Of a DNA stretch of 64,000 nt, positions 42,226 through 51,261 are shown one piece after another (position 1 is the stretch's first letter; every line of letters begins with the position of its first letter). The notes below the pieces were generated by a model. The model was not told the origin of the DNA. It searched no databases and saw only the letters and a program-made list of their open reading frames with translations. This DNA is from Alphaproteobacteria bacterium (GTDB taxonomy: Bacteria > Pseudomonadota > Alphaproteobacteria > Rhizobiales > JAJFHC01): the NCBI GenBank assembly GCA_021775805.1, contig JAJFHD010000108.1, positions 1-64,000 of the forward strand. Direction: 5' to 3'. Both the position numbers and the translations under genes were made by a program.

Positions 42226-43074
42226 TCAACCGGGCCACGCCACAACCTTCTGGCGTTGCTCTCCAAGCCCCTGGATTCCAACATGCATTTCATCGCCGGG
42301 CTTAAGGAAGGTCTGCGGATTCATGCCCATGCCAACGCCGGGCGGTGTGCCTGTCGGGATGATATCGCCGGGCAGCAGAGTCATGAACTGGCTGATATAG
42401 TGGACGAGGTGCGCGACCCCGAAGATCATCGTCCTGGTGTTACCGGTCTGGCGCCGTTCGCCGCTCACATCCAGGAACATGTCGAGGGTCTGAACATCGT
42501 CGATTTCGTCCTTGGTCACCATCCAGGGCCCAGTTGGCCCGAACGTGTTGCAGCCCTTGCCCTTGACCCACTGGCCCTTGCGCTCGATCTGGAACTCCCG
42601 CTCGGACACATCGTTGACAATGCAATAGCCGGCCACATGATCCATGGCATCGGCCTCGTCGACATAGCTTGCCTCGGTCCCGATGACGATGCCAAGTTCC
42701 ACTTCCCAGTCGGTCTTGACGGAATTTCTCGGGATGATGACGGTATCGTCGGGGCCGACAATGGCTGTCGTCGCCTTCATGAACAGGATCGGTTCCGAGG
42801 GCGGTTTGGCGCCGGTTTCGTGGGCATGATCGATATAGTTCAGCCCAACGCAAAGCATTTTCGACACGTTGCCGACACAGGGTCCCAGGCGCGGTTCACC
42901 GGCCACCTCGGGAAGCGTCGCCGGGTCGATTGCCTGCAACTGCTTGAGGCTTTCGGGCGAGAGGGTCTCACCGTTAATGTCGTTCACATGTCCTGACAGA
43001 TCACGGATCATGCCGTTGTCATCGAGCAGTCCCGGTTTCTCGCCACCGGCCGGACCATACCGCAACAGTTTCAT
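42226..43074 (-). CDS. Fumarylacetoacetate hydrolase-family protein (2,4-diketo-3-deoxy acid hydrolase type), 282 aa
   Basis: The FAH metal site is visible: Glu124 and Glu126 in DWEVELGIVIG, and Asp155 in IVNDVSERE. SKMLCVGLNYIDHAHETG and IIPTGTPPGVGMGMNP are family hallmarks. In sugar-acid clusters this subgroup cleaves 2,4-diketo-3-deoxy-aldonates to pyruvate and a 2-hydroxy acid. Here it lies with an IlvD-type dehydratase and a 2-keto-3-deoxy-aldonate dehydrogenase-like SDR, which supports that role. The ATG has GGGAG upstream. A 267-bp gap with a palindromic repeat separates it from the SDR gene. Confidence 0.85.
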   Translation of the reverse strand: MKLLRYGPAGGEKPGLLDDNGMIRDLSGHVNDINGETLSPESLKQLQAIDPATLPEVAGEPRLGPCVGNVSKMLCVGLNYIDHAHETGAKPPSEPILFMKATTAIVGPDDTVIIPRNSVKTDWEVELGIVIGTEASYVDEADAMDHVAGYCIVNDVSEREFQIERKGQWVKGKGCNTFGPTGPWMVTKDEIDDVQTLDMFLDVSGERRQTGNTRTMIFGVAHLVHYISQFMTLLPGDIIPTGTPPGVGMGMNPQTFLKPGDEMHVGIQGLGEQRQKVVAWPG

Positions 43075-43286
43075 GTGTTTGCTCCCAGTTGTTGCTTCAT
43101 AGATTCAGATTTTGCCGGACATTAGGCGGTGAATCCGCATCCGCCAATACGTGAATTGCCGCAGGTGTCCAAAAGTTGTCTTGGCAGGTGCCCTCAAGAG
43201 AGCAACACATGCGCGGCTTACCATTCCCCGGCCACCGAGCCGGGCCCCACTCTCAAACGACGGGATTCGCAGCATCCAGAATTGGG

Positions 43287-43314
43287 TCCCGGATCGCGCT
43301 GCGCTTGTCCGGGA
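43287..43314. repeat. Palindromic intergenic element inside the operon
   Basis: TCCCGGA (43287-43293) and TCCGGGA (43308-43314) flank a 14-nt GC-rich loop. The motif resembles the short intergenic palindromes common in alphaproteobacteria (TCCCGGA...GCGCTTG...TCCGGGA). It sits in the 267-bp gap between the SDR and FAH genes and could terminate or stabilise transcripts there. Confidence 0.5.
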
Positions 43315-43341
43315 AACGAACATGGATTGGCCAATTCGACA

Positions 43342-44082
43342 CTAGTTCGACCAGCCGCCGTCGACCATCGACAGCGTACCGGTGGTGAAAGAACTCTCAT
43401 CGCTGCCCAGGTAAAGCGCCAGGGACGCAATTTCTTCCGCACTTCCCAGGCGTCCCATGGGCTGGCGGGCAATGAAGTCTTTCTTCGCGGCGACCGGGTC
43501 ATCGAAGGCGGCAATGCGGCCGTCAAGCGAGGGGCTCTGCACTGTGCCCGGGCAAATTGCGTTGCAGCGAACGCCGCGCCCGACAAAATCCGCCGCGACC
43601 GACTTGGTCAACCCGATGACGGCGGCCTTGCTGGCACCATATACGAACCGGTTTGGAGCCCCCTTCTCGGAACCGACCACCGAGGCCATGTTGATGATCG
43701 ACCCGCCGCCGGCATCGAGCATTGCCGGCAGGAAGGCGCGGATCATGCGGTACATGGCCTTGACGTTGAGATTGAACGAAAAGTCGAAATCCTCCTCGGG
43801 GCAATCGAGGATGGTGCCGTGATGCACAAAACCTGCGCAGTTGAACAGGATGTCGACGGCGCCGATGTCCGCAGCAATGGCGTTGACCGCATCCTGATCC
43901 GTGACGTTGAGCGCACGAACGGCGGCTACGCCTTCTGCCTTGAGGCTTTCGAGTTTAGTAGCGTCGAGATCGGTTGCGGTAACGCTGGCGCCTTCGCGTG
44001 CGAAAGCGAGTGCGGTTGCCCGGCCGATGCCCTGCCCTGCGGCCGTTATCAGTGCGGTCTTGCCCTTCAGTCTGTCTGTCAT
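43342..44082 (-). CDS. SDR dehydrogenase, 2-keto-3-deoxy-aldonate 4-dehydrogenase-like, 246 aa
   Basis: Classical SDR: TAAGQGIGRATALAF, NCAGFVHHGTIL, Ser-Tyr-Lys in VVGSEKGAPNRFVYGASKAA and CNAICPGTVQSPSL. The sequence is close to the 2-keto-3-deoxy-L-fuconate dehydrogenase/DHRS6 group, which oxidises C4 of 2-keto-3-deoxy sugar acids. Its neighbours, an IlvD-type dehydratase and an FAH-fold hydrolase, are the expected preceding and following steps. The start at 44082 has AGGAAA upstream; 31 bp separate it from the dehydratase gene. Confidence 0.87.
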   Translation of the reverse strand: MTDRLKGKTALITAAGQGIGRATALAFAREGASVTATDLDATKLESLKAEGVAAVRALNVTDQDAVNAIAADIGAVDILFNCAGFVHHGTILDCPEEDFDFSFNLNVKAMYRMIRAFLPAMLDAGGGSIINMASVVGSEKGAPNRFVYGASKAAVIGLTKSVAADFVGRGVRCNAICPGTVQSPSLDGRIAAFDDPVAAKKDFIARQPMGRLGSAEEIASLALYLGSDESSFTTGTLSMVDGGWSN

Positions 44083-44113
44083 CGAATTTCCTGTGTTTTC
44101 TTTTCTTGGCTGT

Positions 44114-45898
44114 TCAATGCGAGTCGCGCGGAATTGTTTTGACGATTCGCTTGTATTTGACGGCGCTTTCCAGCACCCCGCCCTCGGCCAGTTGACCGAC
44201 TTGCGAGCGGTAGATCTCCTGCCAGGGGGTCTGGTGTTCGGGGTAGGTAAAAGAACCGTTTGCCGCCCTTGCTTTGAGTTCCTCGTCAGACACAAGCATG
44301 TTTGCCGTACAGGCATTCAGATCGATCCGGATGATGTCCCCGGTCTTGAGCAATGCGAGACCGCCACCGGCGGCCGCTTCCGGCGACGCGTTGAGGATCG
44401 ACGGACTGCCCGATGTGCCGCTCTGCCGGCCATCGCCAACGCACGGCAGTTCCGTGATGCCCTGCTGCACGAGGGCATCCGGGGGCAACATGTTGACGAC
44501 TTCCGCAGATCCCGGATAGCCAATCGTCCCGGTTCCGCGCATCACCAGAATGCAATCGGCGTCGATGGCAAGGTCGGGATCATTGATGCGGTCGTGATAG
44601 TCCTCCGGTCCCTCGAACACGATGGCGCGGCCCTCGAAGGCGTTTTCGTCGCCGTCGCGGCACAGATAGCGATTGCGGAAACTGTCCGAGATCACGCTGG
44701 TTTTCAGCAAGGCGGCGTCAAACATATTGCCGCCAAGGACCATAAAACCTGCGTCTTTCATCATCGGACGGTCATAGGGCAGGATGACTGCAGGGTTCTC
44801 GACCCCGGTCTCGCGGCAGTTGTCGCCAATGGTCTGACCGTTGACGGTGAGCGCGTCCTCATGGATTTTGCCAGCCCCCATGAGTTCGTTGACAACGCCA
44901 GGCACGCCACCGGCACGATAATAGTCTTCACCCAGATACTCTCCGGCAGGCTGCAGGTTGACCAGCAGCGGGATTTCATGGCCGTGCGACTGCCAGTCCT
45001 TGATGTGCAGGTCAACGCCGACGTGCCGGGCAATCGCGTTGAGATGGACAGGACAGTTGGTCGACCCGCCAATGGCGCTGTTCACCGCAATAGCGTTTTC
45101 GAAGGCCTCCCGGGTGAGGATGTCGGACGGCTTCATATCCTCCCAGACCATATCGACGATCCGTTTGCCGGTCTGATACGATACCTGACCACGCTGGCGG
45201 TAAGGTGCGGGGATGGCGGCGCTTCCGGGCAGCATCATGCCCAGAGCTTCGGCCAGTGAATTCATCGACGTGGCGGTGCCCATGGTGTTGCAGTGGCCGG
45301 CACTGGGTGTGGAAGAGGCAACAATCTCGATGAATTCCTCGAAATCGATCTCGCCTGCCGCCATCATTTCGCGGGCCTTCCAGACAATCGTGCCCGATCC
45401 GGTGCGCTCGCCCTTGTAATTGCCGTTGAGCATCGGACCACCGTTCAGCGCGATCGCCGGCATGTCGACGGTCGCCGCCGCCATGATGCAGGCGGGTGTC
45501 GTCTTGTCACAGCCGGTCATCAGCACGACGCCGTCCAGCGGGTAGCCGTGCAGCACTTCGACGAGGCAGAGGTAGGCGAGGTTTCGGTCAAGTCCGGCGG
45601 TCGGGCGTTTGCCGGATTCCTGAATTGGATGCACCGGGAATTCAATGGCCACACCACCGGCGGCATGAATGCCGTCACGCACCCGCGATGCCAGCGACAC
45701 GTGGATCCGGTTGCACGGCGACAGATCGCTGCCGGTCTGGGCAATGCCGATGATCGGCTTGCCGGATTGCAGTTCCTCCCGGGTTAACCCGTAGTTGAGA
45801 TAACGCTCCAGATAGAGCGCCGTCATGCTCGGATTCAAGGGGTTGTTGAACCAGTTCTGGCTGCGGAGTTCGGATGGAGATTTACGATGATGTGGCAC
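44114..45898 (-). CDS. IlvD/Edd-family aldonate dehydratase, 594 aa
   Basis: The Fe-S cluster ligands fit Cys62 (SPCNR), Cys130 (TGCDKTTPA) and Cys203 ([10 protein letters not shown]). The N-terminus ([30 protein letters not shown]) and [11 protein letters not shown] are typical of the L-arabinonate/D-xylonate dehydratase branch rather than amino-acid IlvD. It would convert an aldonate to its 2-keto-3-deoxy form. The start is a GTG. It is the first gene of the operon with the SDR, FAH and DenD genes. Substrate (C5 or C6) is not determined. Confidence 0.88.
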   Translation of the reverse strand: MPHHRKSPSELRSQNWFNNPLNPSMTALYLERYLNYGLTREELQSGKPIIGIAQTGSDLSPCNRIHVSLASRVRDGIHAAGGVAIEFPVHPIQESGKRPTAGLDRNLAYLCLVEVLHGYPLDGVVLMTGCDKTTPACIMAAATVDMPAIALNGGPMLNGNYKGERTGSGTIVWKAREMMAAGEIDFEEFIEIVASSTPSAGHCNTMGTATSMNSLAEALGMMLPGSAAIPAPYRQRGQVSYQTGKRIVDMVWEDMKPSDILTREAFENAIAVNSAIGGSTNCPVHLNAIARHVGVDLHIKDWQSHGHEIPLLVNLQPAGEYLGEDYYRAGGVPGVVNELMGAGKIHEDALTVNGQTIGDNCRETGVENPAVILPYDRPMMKDAGFMVLGGNMFDAALLKTSVISDSFRNRYLCRDGDENAFEGRAIVFEGPEDYHDRINDPDLAIDADCILVMRGTGTIGYPGSAEVVNMLPPDALVQQGITELPCVGDGRQSGTSGSPSILNASPEAAAGGGLALLKTGDIIRIDLNACTANMLVSDEELKARAANGSFTYPEHQTPWQEIYRSQVGQLAEGGVLESAVKYKRIVKTIPRDSH

Positions 45899-45995
45899 AG
45901 TTCCAACCCGGGTTGGTGTTGATCTGACTTCGGCGCCACGATCCTAGGGATCTGCAGCCCAGATGTCATCCCCCTATTCTGTTCAGCGGAAATCG

Positions 45996-46033
45996 TGATT
46001 CACGGTCATGACGGACCTTAACAAAGTGAATCA
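45996..46033. promoter_or_regulatory. Inverted repeat upstream of the dehydratase operon
   Basis: TGATTCAC (45996-46003) and GTGAATCA (46026-46033) are perfect 8-bp arms separated by 22 nt, with centres 30 bp apart (about three helical turns). They lie 98 bp upstream of the dehydratase start and could bind a regulator. Confidence 0.45.
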
Positions 46034-46139
46034 GCTGGTGGCATACTTTCTTTTAATATCAACCTCTTAGTCTCCATTTTTTCACCGATACAGAAGACCG
46101 CAATCAGTTGTCTCCGAGAGCGCGAACCTCTGCGCGCAC

Positions 46140-47039
46140 TCACTCCTGGGCTGTCGCGACCATGCGTTCACGGCGCAGAAGATAGAGGCCACTCAGAACG
46201 ACGATGCACGAGCCGGTTATTGTCCAGATATCGGGAACGTCGGCAAATACAAAATAGCCCAGACCGATCATCCAGATGATCTGGGAATACATGAAAGGCG
46301 CGATGTGCGAGGCCGATGCATGGGCGTGGGCTTCGGTGAGCAACCAGTGTCCGATCCAGCCGAAAAAACCGACGGCGATCAGCATGGTCCATACGAGCGG
46401 TCCGGACGGTGTCTGCCACGTGGACGGGACCAGCGGCGTCAGGGCGATGCAGGCGATCAGCGTAACGTAGACCTGCGACGTGCGGGCGCTGTCGGCACCG
46501 GCGATGTGACGCGTGATGATGTTGTAGAAGGCAATGCAAACGGCGCTTCCGAAGGATAGGAGTACCGGCCACTGGAACGTGTCGCCGCCTGGCCGGGTGA
46601 CGACCAGCACGCCGATGAAACCGATGACGATAGCCGACCAGCGGCGCGGACCCACATGTTCTCCAAGCAGAAACACCGAAAGCAATGCAACAAGCAGCGG
46701 CGCGGTGAACAGGATTGATACCGTCTGCGCCAATTGAAGGTATTGAAGGGCAACAAAGTTCGCCGCCGTCGAGGCAAAGAGAAGGATGGACCTCAAAACC
46801 TGGAAACCCAGGTTGCGGGTGCGCAGCAACCGGGTATCGCGCCAGGGTGTGGTAACCGCCAGGGCAAAGAGGAAATTGACGAAATAGCGCATCCAGACGA
46901 TCTGGAGCACGGGCAGTTCACGCGCCATGTATTTCGCGCAGGTGTCGAGCAGCGCGAAACAGAGAACGCCGATGCAAAACAACAGGGCGCCGCGCAGATA
47001 AGCTTCGCGTTCGGTGGTGACGGCCGACATCAGTGGCAT
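46140..47039 (-). CDS. EamA/DMT-family transporter, complete, 299 aa
   Basis: Ten membrane helices in two EamA repeats: LFCIGVLCFALLDTCAKYMA to FLLGEHVGPRRWSAIVIGFIG, then SFGSAVCIAFYNIITRHIA to VVLSGLYLLRRERM. It is full length, unlike the DMT gene at 5.9 kb. Likely an inner membrane exporter or importer of a metabolite. It lies 43 bp after an SDR gene on the same strand and may be the transporter of the GntR-linked sugar-acid set. Substrate unknown. Confidence 0.88.
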   Translation of the reverse strand: MPLMSAVTTEREAYLRGALLFCIGVLCFALLDTCAKYMARELPVLQIVWMRYFVNFLFALAVTTPWRDTRLLRTRNLGFQVLRSILLFASTAANFVALQYLQLAQTVSILFTAPLLVALLSVFLLGEHVGPRRWSAIVIGFIGVLVVTRPGGDTFQWPVLLSFGSAVCIAFYNIITRHIAGADSARTSQVYVTLIACIALTPLVPSTWQTPSGPLVWTMLIAVGFFGWIGHWLLTEAHAHASASHIAPFMYSQIIWMIGLGYFVFADVPDIWTITGSCIVVLSGLYLLRRERMVATAQE

Positions 47040-47082
47040 GAAGGACCGCCCTCCGTTTCACCGGAGCGAATGTTGAATGCCG

Positions 47083-47835
47083 TCAATAGGTTGCCCGTCC
47101 GCCGGAGAGATCAAAGACGGCACCGGTCGTAAACGAGCATTCCTCGGATGCCGCGAAGGCGACTGTTCCGGCAACCTCGTCGACCGTGACGAAGCGTCCC
47201 CTGGGGATCTTCGAAAGCATGTAGTCGATGTGCTCCTGGGACATCTGATCGAAAATCCGGGTACGGGCCGCCGCCGGCGTGATGCAGTTGACGGCGATGT
47301 TCTTGTCGGCAAGCTCCTTGCCCAGAGACTTCGTCAACGCAATGACGCCGGCCTTGGCGGCACTGTAGGCAACCGCGTTGGGGTTGCCTTCTTTCCCGGC
47401 AATTGAAGCGACGTTTACGATACGGCCGTATCCGTGTTCGATCATGACGGCGGTGACCGCCCGGCAGCACAGGAAGACGCCGGTCAGGTCGATGTCGAGG
47501 ACACGCTGCCATTCTTCGACCGGATAGTCCCAGGTCTTCGCGTTCATGCCGGCGATACCGGCGTTGCACACGAGAATATCCACCTTGCCGAAAGTCGAGA
47601 CGGTCGAGTCCAGGGCCCGCGCGACTTCGTCGGCTTGCGTGATATCGACCTGGCAGGAATGCACGTTACCGTGTTCCGACAAGGCACCGGCGGCCTGTGT
47701 CAGCATGCCCTGGTCCATGTCCCAAACCGCCACCTGGGCGCCCGATTGCAGAAACCGCTGGCTCACCGCATAGCCGATCCCCTGGGCGCCACCGGTTACG
47801 ACGGCAATCCTGCCGCTCAGATCTATCGCGTTCAT
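47083..47835 (-). CDS. SDR-family dehydrogenase in the sugar-acid island, 250 aa
   Basis: Classical SDR with TGGAQGIGYAVSQRFL, VCNAGIAGMNAKTWDYP, the Ser and Tyr-x3-Lys in SIAGKEGNPNAVAYSAAKAG, and a normal C-terminus (TTGAVFDLSGG). It is not of the DHRS6-like group of the other operon. The start at 47835 has AAGGA upstream. It lies between GntR and the DMT permease, all on the minus strand, and probably oxidises a hydroxyl of a sugar acid or polyol; that is inferred. Confidence 0.85.
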   Translation of the reverse strand: MNAIDLSGRIAVVTGGAQGIGYAVSQRFLQSGAQVAVWDMDQGMLTQAAGALSEHGNVHSCQVDITQADEVARALDSTVSTFGKVDILVCNAGIAGMNAKTWDYPVEEWQRVLDIDLTGVFLCCRAVTAVMIEHGYGRIVNVASIAGKEGNPNAVAYSAAKAGVIALTKSLGKELADKNIAVNCITPAAARTRIFDQMSQEHIDYMLSKIPRGRFVTVDEVAGTVAFAASEECSFTTGAVFDLSGGRATY

Positions 47836-47956
47836 GGTGTTTTTCCTTCTCAAAGTATCTCGAATTTTCATGTCTTCAGAATCGCCAGCGCGACCCTATG
47901 CGACAATTCCCGGCGGCGCACCAGCCTTTTGCCACTCGGGTAACAATGCCTTAAAC

Positions 47957-48619
47957 CTACTGCAGGCCAAGACCTTCCAACAAATCCACGAGCGTCTCTG
48001 CAATACCTTCACGGTGGCGTATGTGAAATGCCGAGGCCTGTTCCACTTCCCCGGCCCGCATCAACGCCATCAGTTCGCGGTGATCACTGGCTGAACGCTG
48101 CGGCTTTTCCCTCAGCCGCAGTGTGACCAGCCGTGCCCGGTGGGACTGATCCATGAAGTTGTCGGCAATTTCCGCCAGGCGACGGTTGCCGCAGAACTTG
48201 ACCAGCAGGTGATGAAAATGTCTGTCAGCATTGGCCCAGGCTGTCAGATCGTCGGCCTCGAGACTTGCTTCCATGTCGTCGATGACGCTGTTCAGGGCGT
48301 CATCTTCACGATCCGTCAGTCCTCTGGCGGCAATCAGACCCGCAGCGGTCGATTCAAGGCTTGTAAGGATCTGGTAGATTTCACGCATGTCTTCGGCTTC
48401 GATGGCAAGGACCCGCATGCCGTGTCGTGGCCGGACTTCGACCAGTCCTTCCTGCTGGAGCCTGATCATCGCCTCGCGAACGGGTGTCCGGCTCATACCA
48501 AGCAGGGTGGCGAGTTCCGCCTCCAGGGCCTGTGTGCCCGCCGGCATGCGGTTTTCAAGGATGCGGCGCCGCAGTTTGCTGTAGGCCACATCCGCCTGCT
48601 TTTGCGATCTTGCTGTCAT
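47957..48619 (-). CDS. GntR-family (FadR/FCD) regulator, 220 aa
   Basis: The winged HTH (YSKLRRRILENRMPAGTQAL, LGMSRTPVREAMIRLQQEGL) is followed by an FCD effector domain (EIYQILTSLESTAAGLIAARG; DRHFHHLLVKFCGN; SDHRELMALMRAGE). The metal-binding His residues typical of FCD are visible. It most likely responds to a sugar acid and controls the neighbouring genes. Tandem palindromes lie in the promoter between the LeuB-like gene and otnK, 1.3 kb away. The ATG has GGGAGGG upstream. Confidence 0.88.
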   Translation of the reverse strand: MTARSQKQADVAYSKLRRRILENRMPAGTQALEAELATLLGMSRTPVREAMIRLQQEGLVEVRPRHGMRVLAIEAEDMREIYQILTSLESTAAGLIAARGLTDREDDALNSVIDDMEASLEADDLTAWANADRHFHHLLVKFCGNRRLAEIADNFMDQSHRARLVTLRLREKPQRSASDHRELMALMRAGEVEQASAFHIRHREGIAETLVDLLEGLGLQ

Positions 48620-48662
48620 CGGAGCCCTCCCGGGCGCGCCCGTTGCCCTTTAAGTCGACCCG

Positions 48663-49775
48663 TCACAGTCCGTCCGGCACGTCCAATCCCCGGAGCGCAG
48701 CCATCACGGCACCGGCGATCGCGGCTGTACCGTCCGTGCCGCCGAGTTCATGGGGCAGCAGACGGTTGCCGGAGAAGGCATCATCCACGGCCGCACTCAG
48801 CAGAGCGCCTGCCTTGACGCATCGGCTGTTGTCATGCCTGAGGCCGAGCCAGTCGAGCATCATGGCCGCGGACAGGATCATCGCGGTCGGGTTTGCCTTG
48901 CCGGACCCCATGATGTCCGGGGCGCTGCCATGGCAGGGCTGGAATACCGCGTTGTTGTCGCCAATGTCGGCGGACGGCGCCATGCCCATGCCGCCGATCA
49001 AGCCGGCACCCAGGTCGGACAGAATGTCACCGAACATGTTTTCGGTCACCAGCACGTCAAAATCCCAGGGCCGGCGGATCATGTTCAGGGCCATGGCGTC
49101 GACATAGGCATAGTCGGCATCAAGGTCGGTATTCAGAGCAGCGCGCTCGTTGAACACGCTTCTGAAAAAAGCCATCGAGGCAAAAATATTGGCCTTGTCG
49201 ACACAGGTGACACACCCTCTCTTGCCCTCGGTTTTGCGGCGACGGGCAAGAGCAAAGGAAAAATCGAAAAGCCGTTCGCAGGTATCACGGGTGATCACCA
49301 TCGTATCGGTCGCCCGGTTGTCATCGACCGTGCCTTTGCCGTGGGAGGCAAACAGGCCTTCGGTGGACTCCCTGATCAGCACGAAATCAATTGCCTGTCC
49401 GCGTTCATCCGACAGTGGATTGGGTGCGCCGGGGATCGAGCGAACCGGCCGGACACCGGCATAGAGTCCCAGGTCAAAGCGCAGGTCGAGTTGAGGCGTG
49501 ATTTCGGTTCCGTCCTGATAGCGTACACTGGGGAGACCCATGGCGCCCAGGAGTATGGCGTCAGCCTGCGCGGCAATATCTCGGGACGACTGCGGGTAAG
49601 CGTCGCCGGTGTCGAGGTAGACCTGAGCGCCGGCTGGTGCTGGAATGTAGGACAGTTCAAAACCGCCGACACGGGATTTCACGGCGTCCAGAATCTCGAG
49701 GCAAACCGGCATGATTTCCTGGCCGATGCCATCTCCCGGCATAACGGCGACGTTGAAGGTCCGGTCAGTGGTCAT
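48663..49775 (-). CDS. Isopropylmalate/tartrate dehydrogenase-family beta-decarboxylating enzyme, 370 aa
   Basis: A LeuB/Ttdh/D-malate dehydrogenase-type protein. It has VAVMPGDGIGQEI, the substrate-binding Arg region (LRFDLGLYAGVRPVRSI), FVLIRESTEGLFAS, CVTCVDKANIF and MFGDILSDLGAGLIGGMGMAPSA. It oxidises a 2-hydroxy acid and may decarboxylate at the beta position, probably with NAD. Context beside otnK/otnC suggests a four-carbon acid substrate, but leucine biosynthesis is less likely because no leuC/leuD adjoins it. It is divergent from otnK. Confidence 0.85.
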   Translation of the reverse strand: MTTDRTFNVAVMPGDGIGQEIMPVCLEILDAVKSRVGGFELSYIPAPAGAQVYLDTGDAYPQSSRDIAAQADAILLGAMGLPSVRYQDGTEITPQLDLRFDLGLYAGVRPVRSIPGAPNPLSDERGQAIDFVLIRESTEGLFASHGKGTVDDNRATDTMVITRDTCERLFDFSFALARRRKTEGKRGCVTCVDKANIFASMAFFRSVFNERAALNTDLDADYAYVDAMALNMIRRPWDFDVLVTENMFGDILSDLGAGLIGGMGMAPSADIGDNNAVFQPCHGSAPDIMGSGKANPTAMILSAAMMLDWLGLRHDNSRCVKAGALLSAAVDDAFSGNRLLPHELGGTDGTAAIAGAVMAALRGLDVPDGL

Positions 49776-49870
49776 CGCAATATTCCATTTCGTGTTTGGT
49801 GTGCAGGCGCCTCAGTCCGGACATCGTGTTGTTCATGTCATTAAGACAACGGGCATGGACAATCCGGAAT

Positions 49871-49898
49871 TTAACGCATACGTTAATGCATACATTAA
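49871..49898. promoter_or_regulatory. Two overlapping palindromes between the LeuB-like gene and otnK
   Basis: TTAACG-CATA-CGTTAA (49871-49886) and TTAATG-CATA-CATTAA (49883-49898) are two perfect 16-bp palindromes sharing the central TTAA. Their centres are 12 bp apart. They lie about 96 bp upstream of the LeuB-like start and 89 bp upstream of otnK, as expected for a divergent operator of the GntR protein. Confidence 0.7.
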
Positions 49899-49986
49899 TT
49901 CCAACAAAGATTGCAAGATCGCCTTGACCATTGTTTGAATGATGGTCAACCCTACCGCCTCCCGACTGATATGTGGAACCACTGAA

Positions 49987-51261
49987 ATGAAACCGATCCT
50001 GGGCTGCGTCGCCGACGATCTGACGGGAGCGACCGATCTGGCACTGACCTTGAAACGGTCGGGCCTGCGCACCATTCAGGTCATCGGCGTCCCCGGCGAC
50101 CAGACCGACATCAGCGATGCCGACGCCGTCGTGGTTGCCCTGAAGTCCCGCTCGATCGATCCGGACGAGGCCGTGGCGATGTCAATCGCTGCGTTGACCT
50201 GGCTGCAGGCAAGAGAATGCCGCCAGTTTTTCTTCAAGTACTGTTCCACATTCGATTCGACCGACCGCGGCAACATAGGTCCGGTCTGCGATGCCATGAT
50301 GGCGGCGCTGGGGGCTCGCGTAACAATTGCCTGCCCGGCATTTCCGGAAAACGGCCGGACGGTCTATCAGGGTCACTTGTTTGTCGGCGACCGGCTCCTG
50401 TCGGAATCGCCGCTGAAGGACCACCCCCTCAATCCAATGACCGATTCGGACCTGGTGCGGGTCCTGGGCCGCCAGTCCAGGGCGCGCGTGGCGTTGATCC
50501 CGCTTGGCGACGTGGCTGCCGGCGCGGACCGCGTCAAACAGCGGATCGTTGGCCTGGACGGCGCAGACCCGACGGTCGCCATTGTCGATGCGATAACCGA
50601 CGAACACCTGGTGACCATCGGACATGCCTTGGCCGACTGCGCATTGGTGACGGGTGGCTCGGGCATCGCCATGGGGCTGGCCGACAACTACCGGGCGGCA
50701 CAGCTTGTGCCGGAGAAAGCGGTCGACGACAACTTCACGCCGCCGCAGGGAATGACGGTGGCATTTGCCGGAAGCTGTTCCAAGGCCACCCGGGAGCAAC
50801 TGGCAATCGCCAGAACCACGCTTCCGTCTCTGGAGATTGACCCGGTGCCACTGCTCGAGGGTGAAGCTGTCACCGAGCAGGCGATCTCTTGGATGCGCGA
50901 CAATGCCACCGACGGGCCTGTCCTGATCTACTCCAGTGACTCGCCCGAACAGGTCTCAGTGGTGCAGAAGCGTTTCGGCCGGGAGGAATCCGGTTCAAGG
51001 ATCGAAGAGATGTTCGCCGAACTGGCTCGCGCCGCCGTCGACGCCGGTGTCACCCGGTTTGTGGTTGCCGGTGGCGAGACCTCGGGCGCGGTCGTCAATG
51101 CCCTCGATGCGACCGCCCTGCGGATCGGACCTGAAATCGATCCGGGCGTGCCATGGACGGTGACCACCGGCGCCAGGCCTCAGGCCCTTGCCCTGAAGTC
51201 GGGCAATTTCGGTGCACCGGATTTTTTTGCCAAGGCCATCAAAATGCTGGAGGAGCCATGA
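49987..51261 (+). CDS. otnK: Four-carbon acid sugar kinase (OtnK/DtnK, DUF1537), 424 aa
   Basis: The N-terminal family signature is MKPILGCVADDLTGATDLAL, with GLRTIQVIGVP and the RxxEC/FFKYCSTFDST substrate region. The C-terminal nucleotide domain has FVVAGGETSGAVVNAL. OtnK phosphorylates 3-oxo-tetronates; DtnK phosphorylates D-threonate, and the two are not told apart here. The start at 49987 is preferred to 49939 because it gives the family N-terminus. It overlaps otnC by 4 bp and is preceded by the tandem palindromes. Confidence 0.88.
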   Translation: MKPILGCVADDLTGATDLALTLKRSGLRTIQVIGVPGDQTDISDADAVVVALKSRSIDPDEAVAMSIAALTWLQARECRQFFFKYCSTFDSTDRGNIGPVCDAMMAALGARVTIACPAFPENGRTVYQGHLFVGDRLLSESPLKDHPLNPMTDSDLVRVLGRQSRARVALIPLGDVAAGADRVKQRIVGLDGADPTVAIVDAITDEHLVTIGHALADCALVTGGSGIAMGLADNYRAAQLVPEKAVDDNFTPPQGMTVAFAGSCSKATREQLAIARTTLPSLEIDPVPLLEGEAVTEQAISWMRDNATDGPVLIYSSDSPEQVSVVQKRFGREESGSRIEEMFAELARAAVDAGVTRFVVAGGETSGAVVNALDATALRIGPEIDPGVPWTVTTGARPQALALKSGNFGAPDFFAKAIKMLEEP

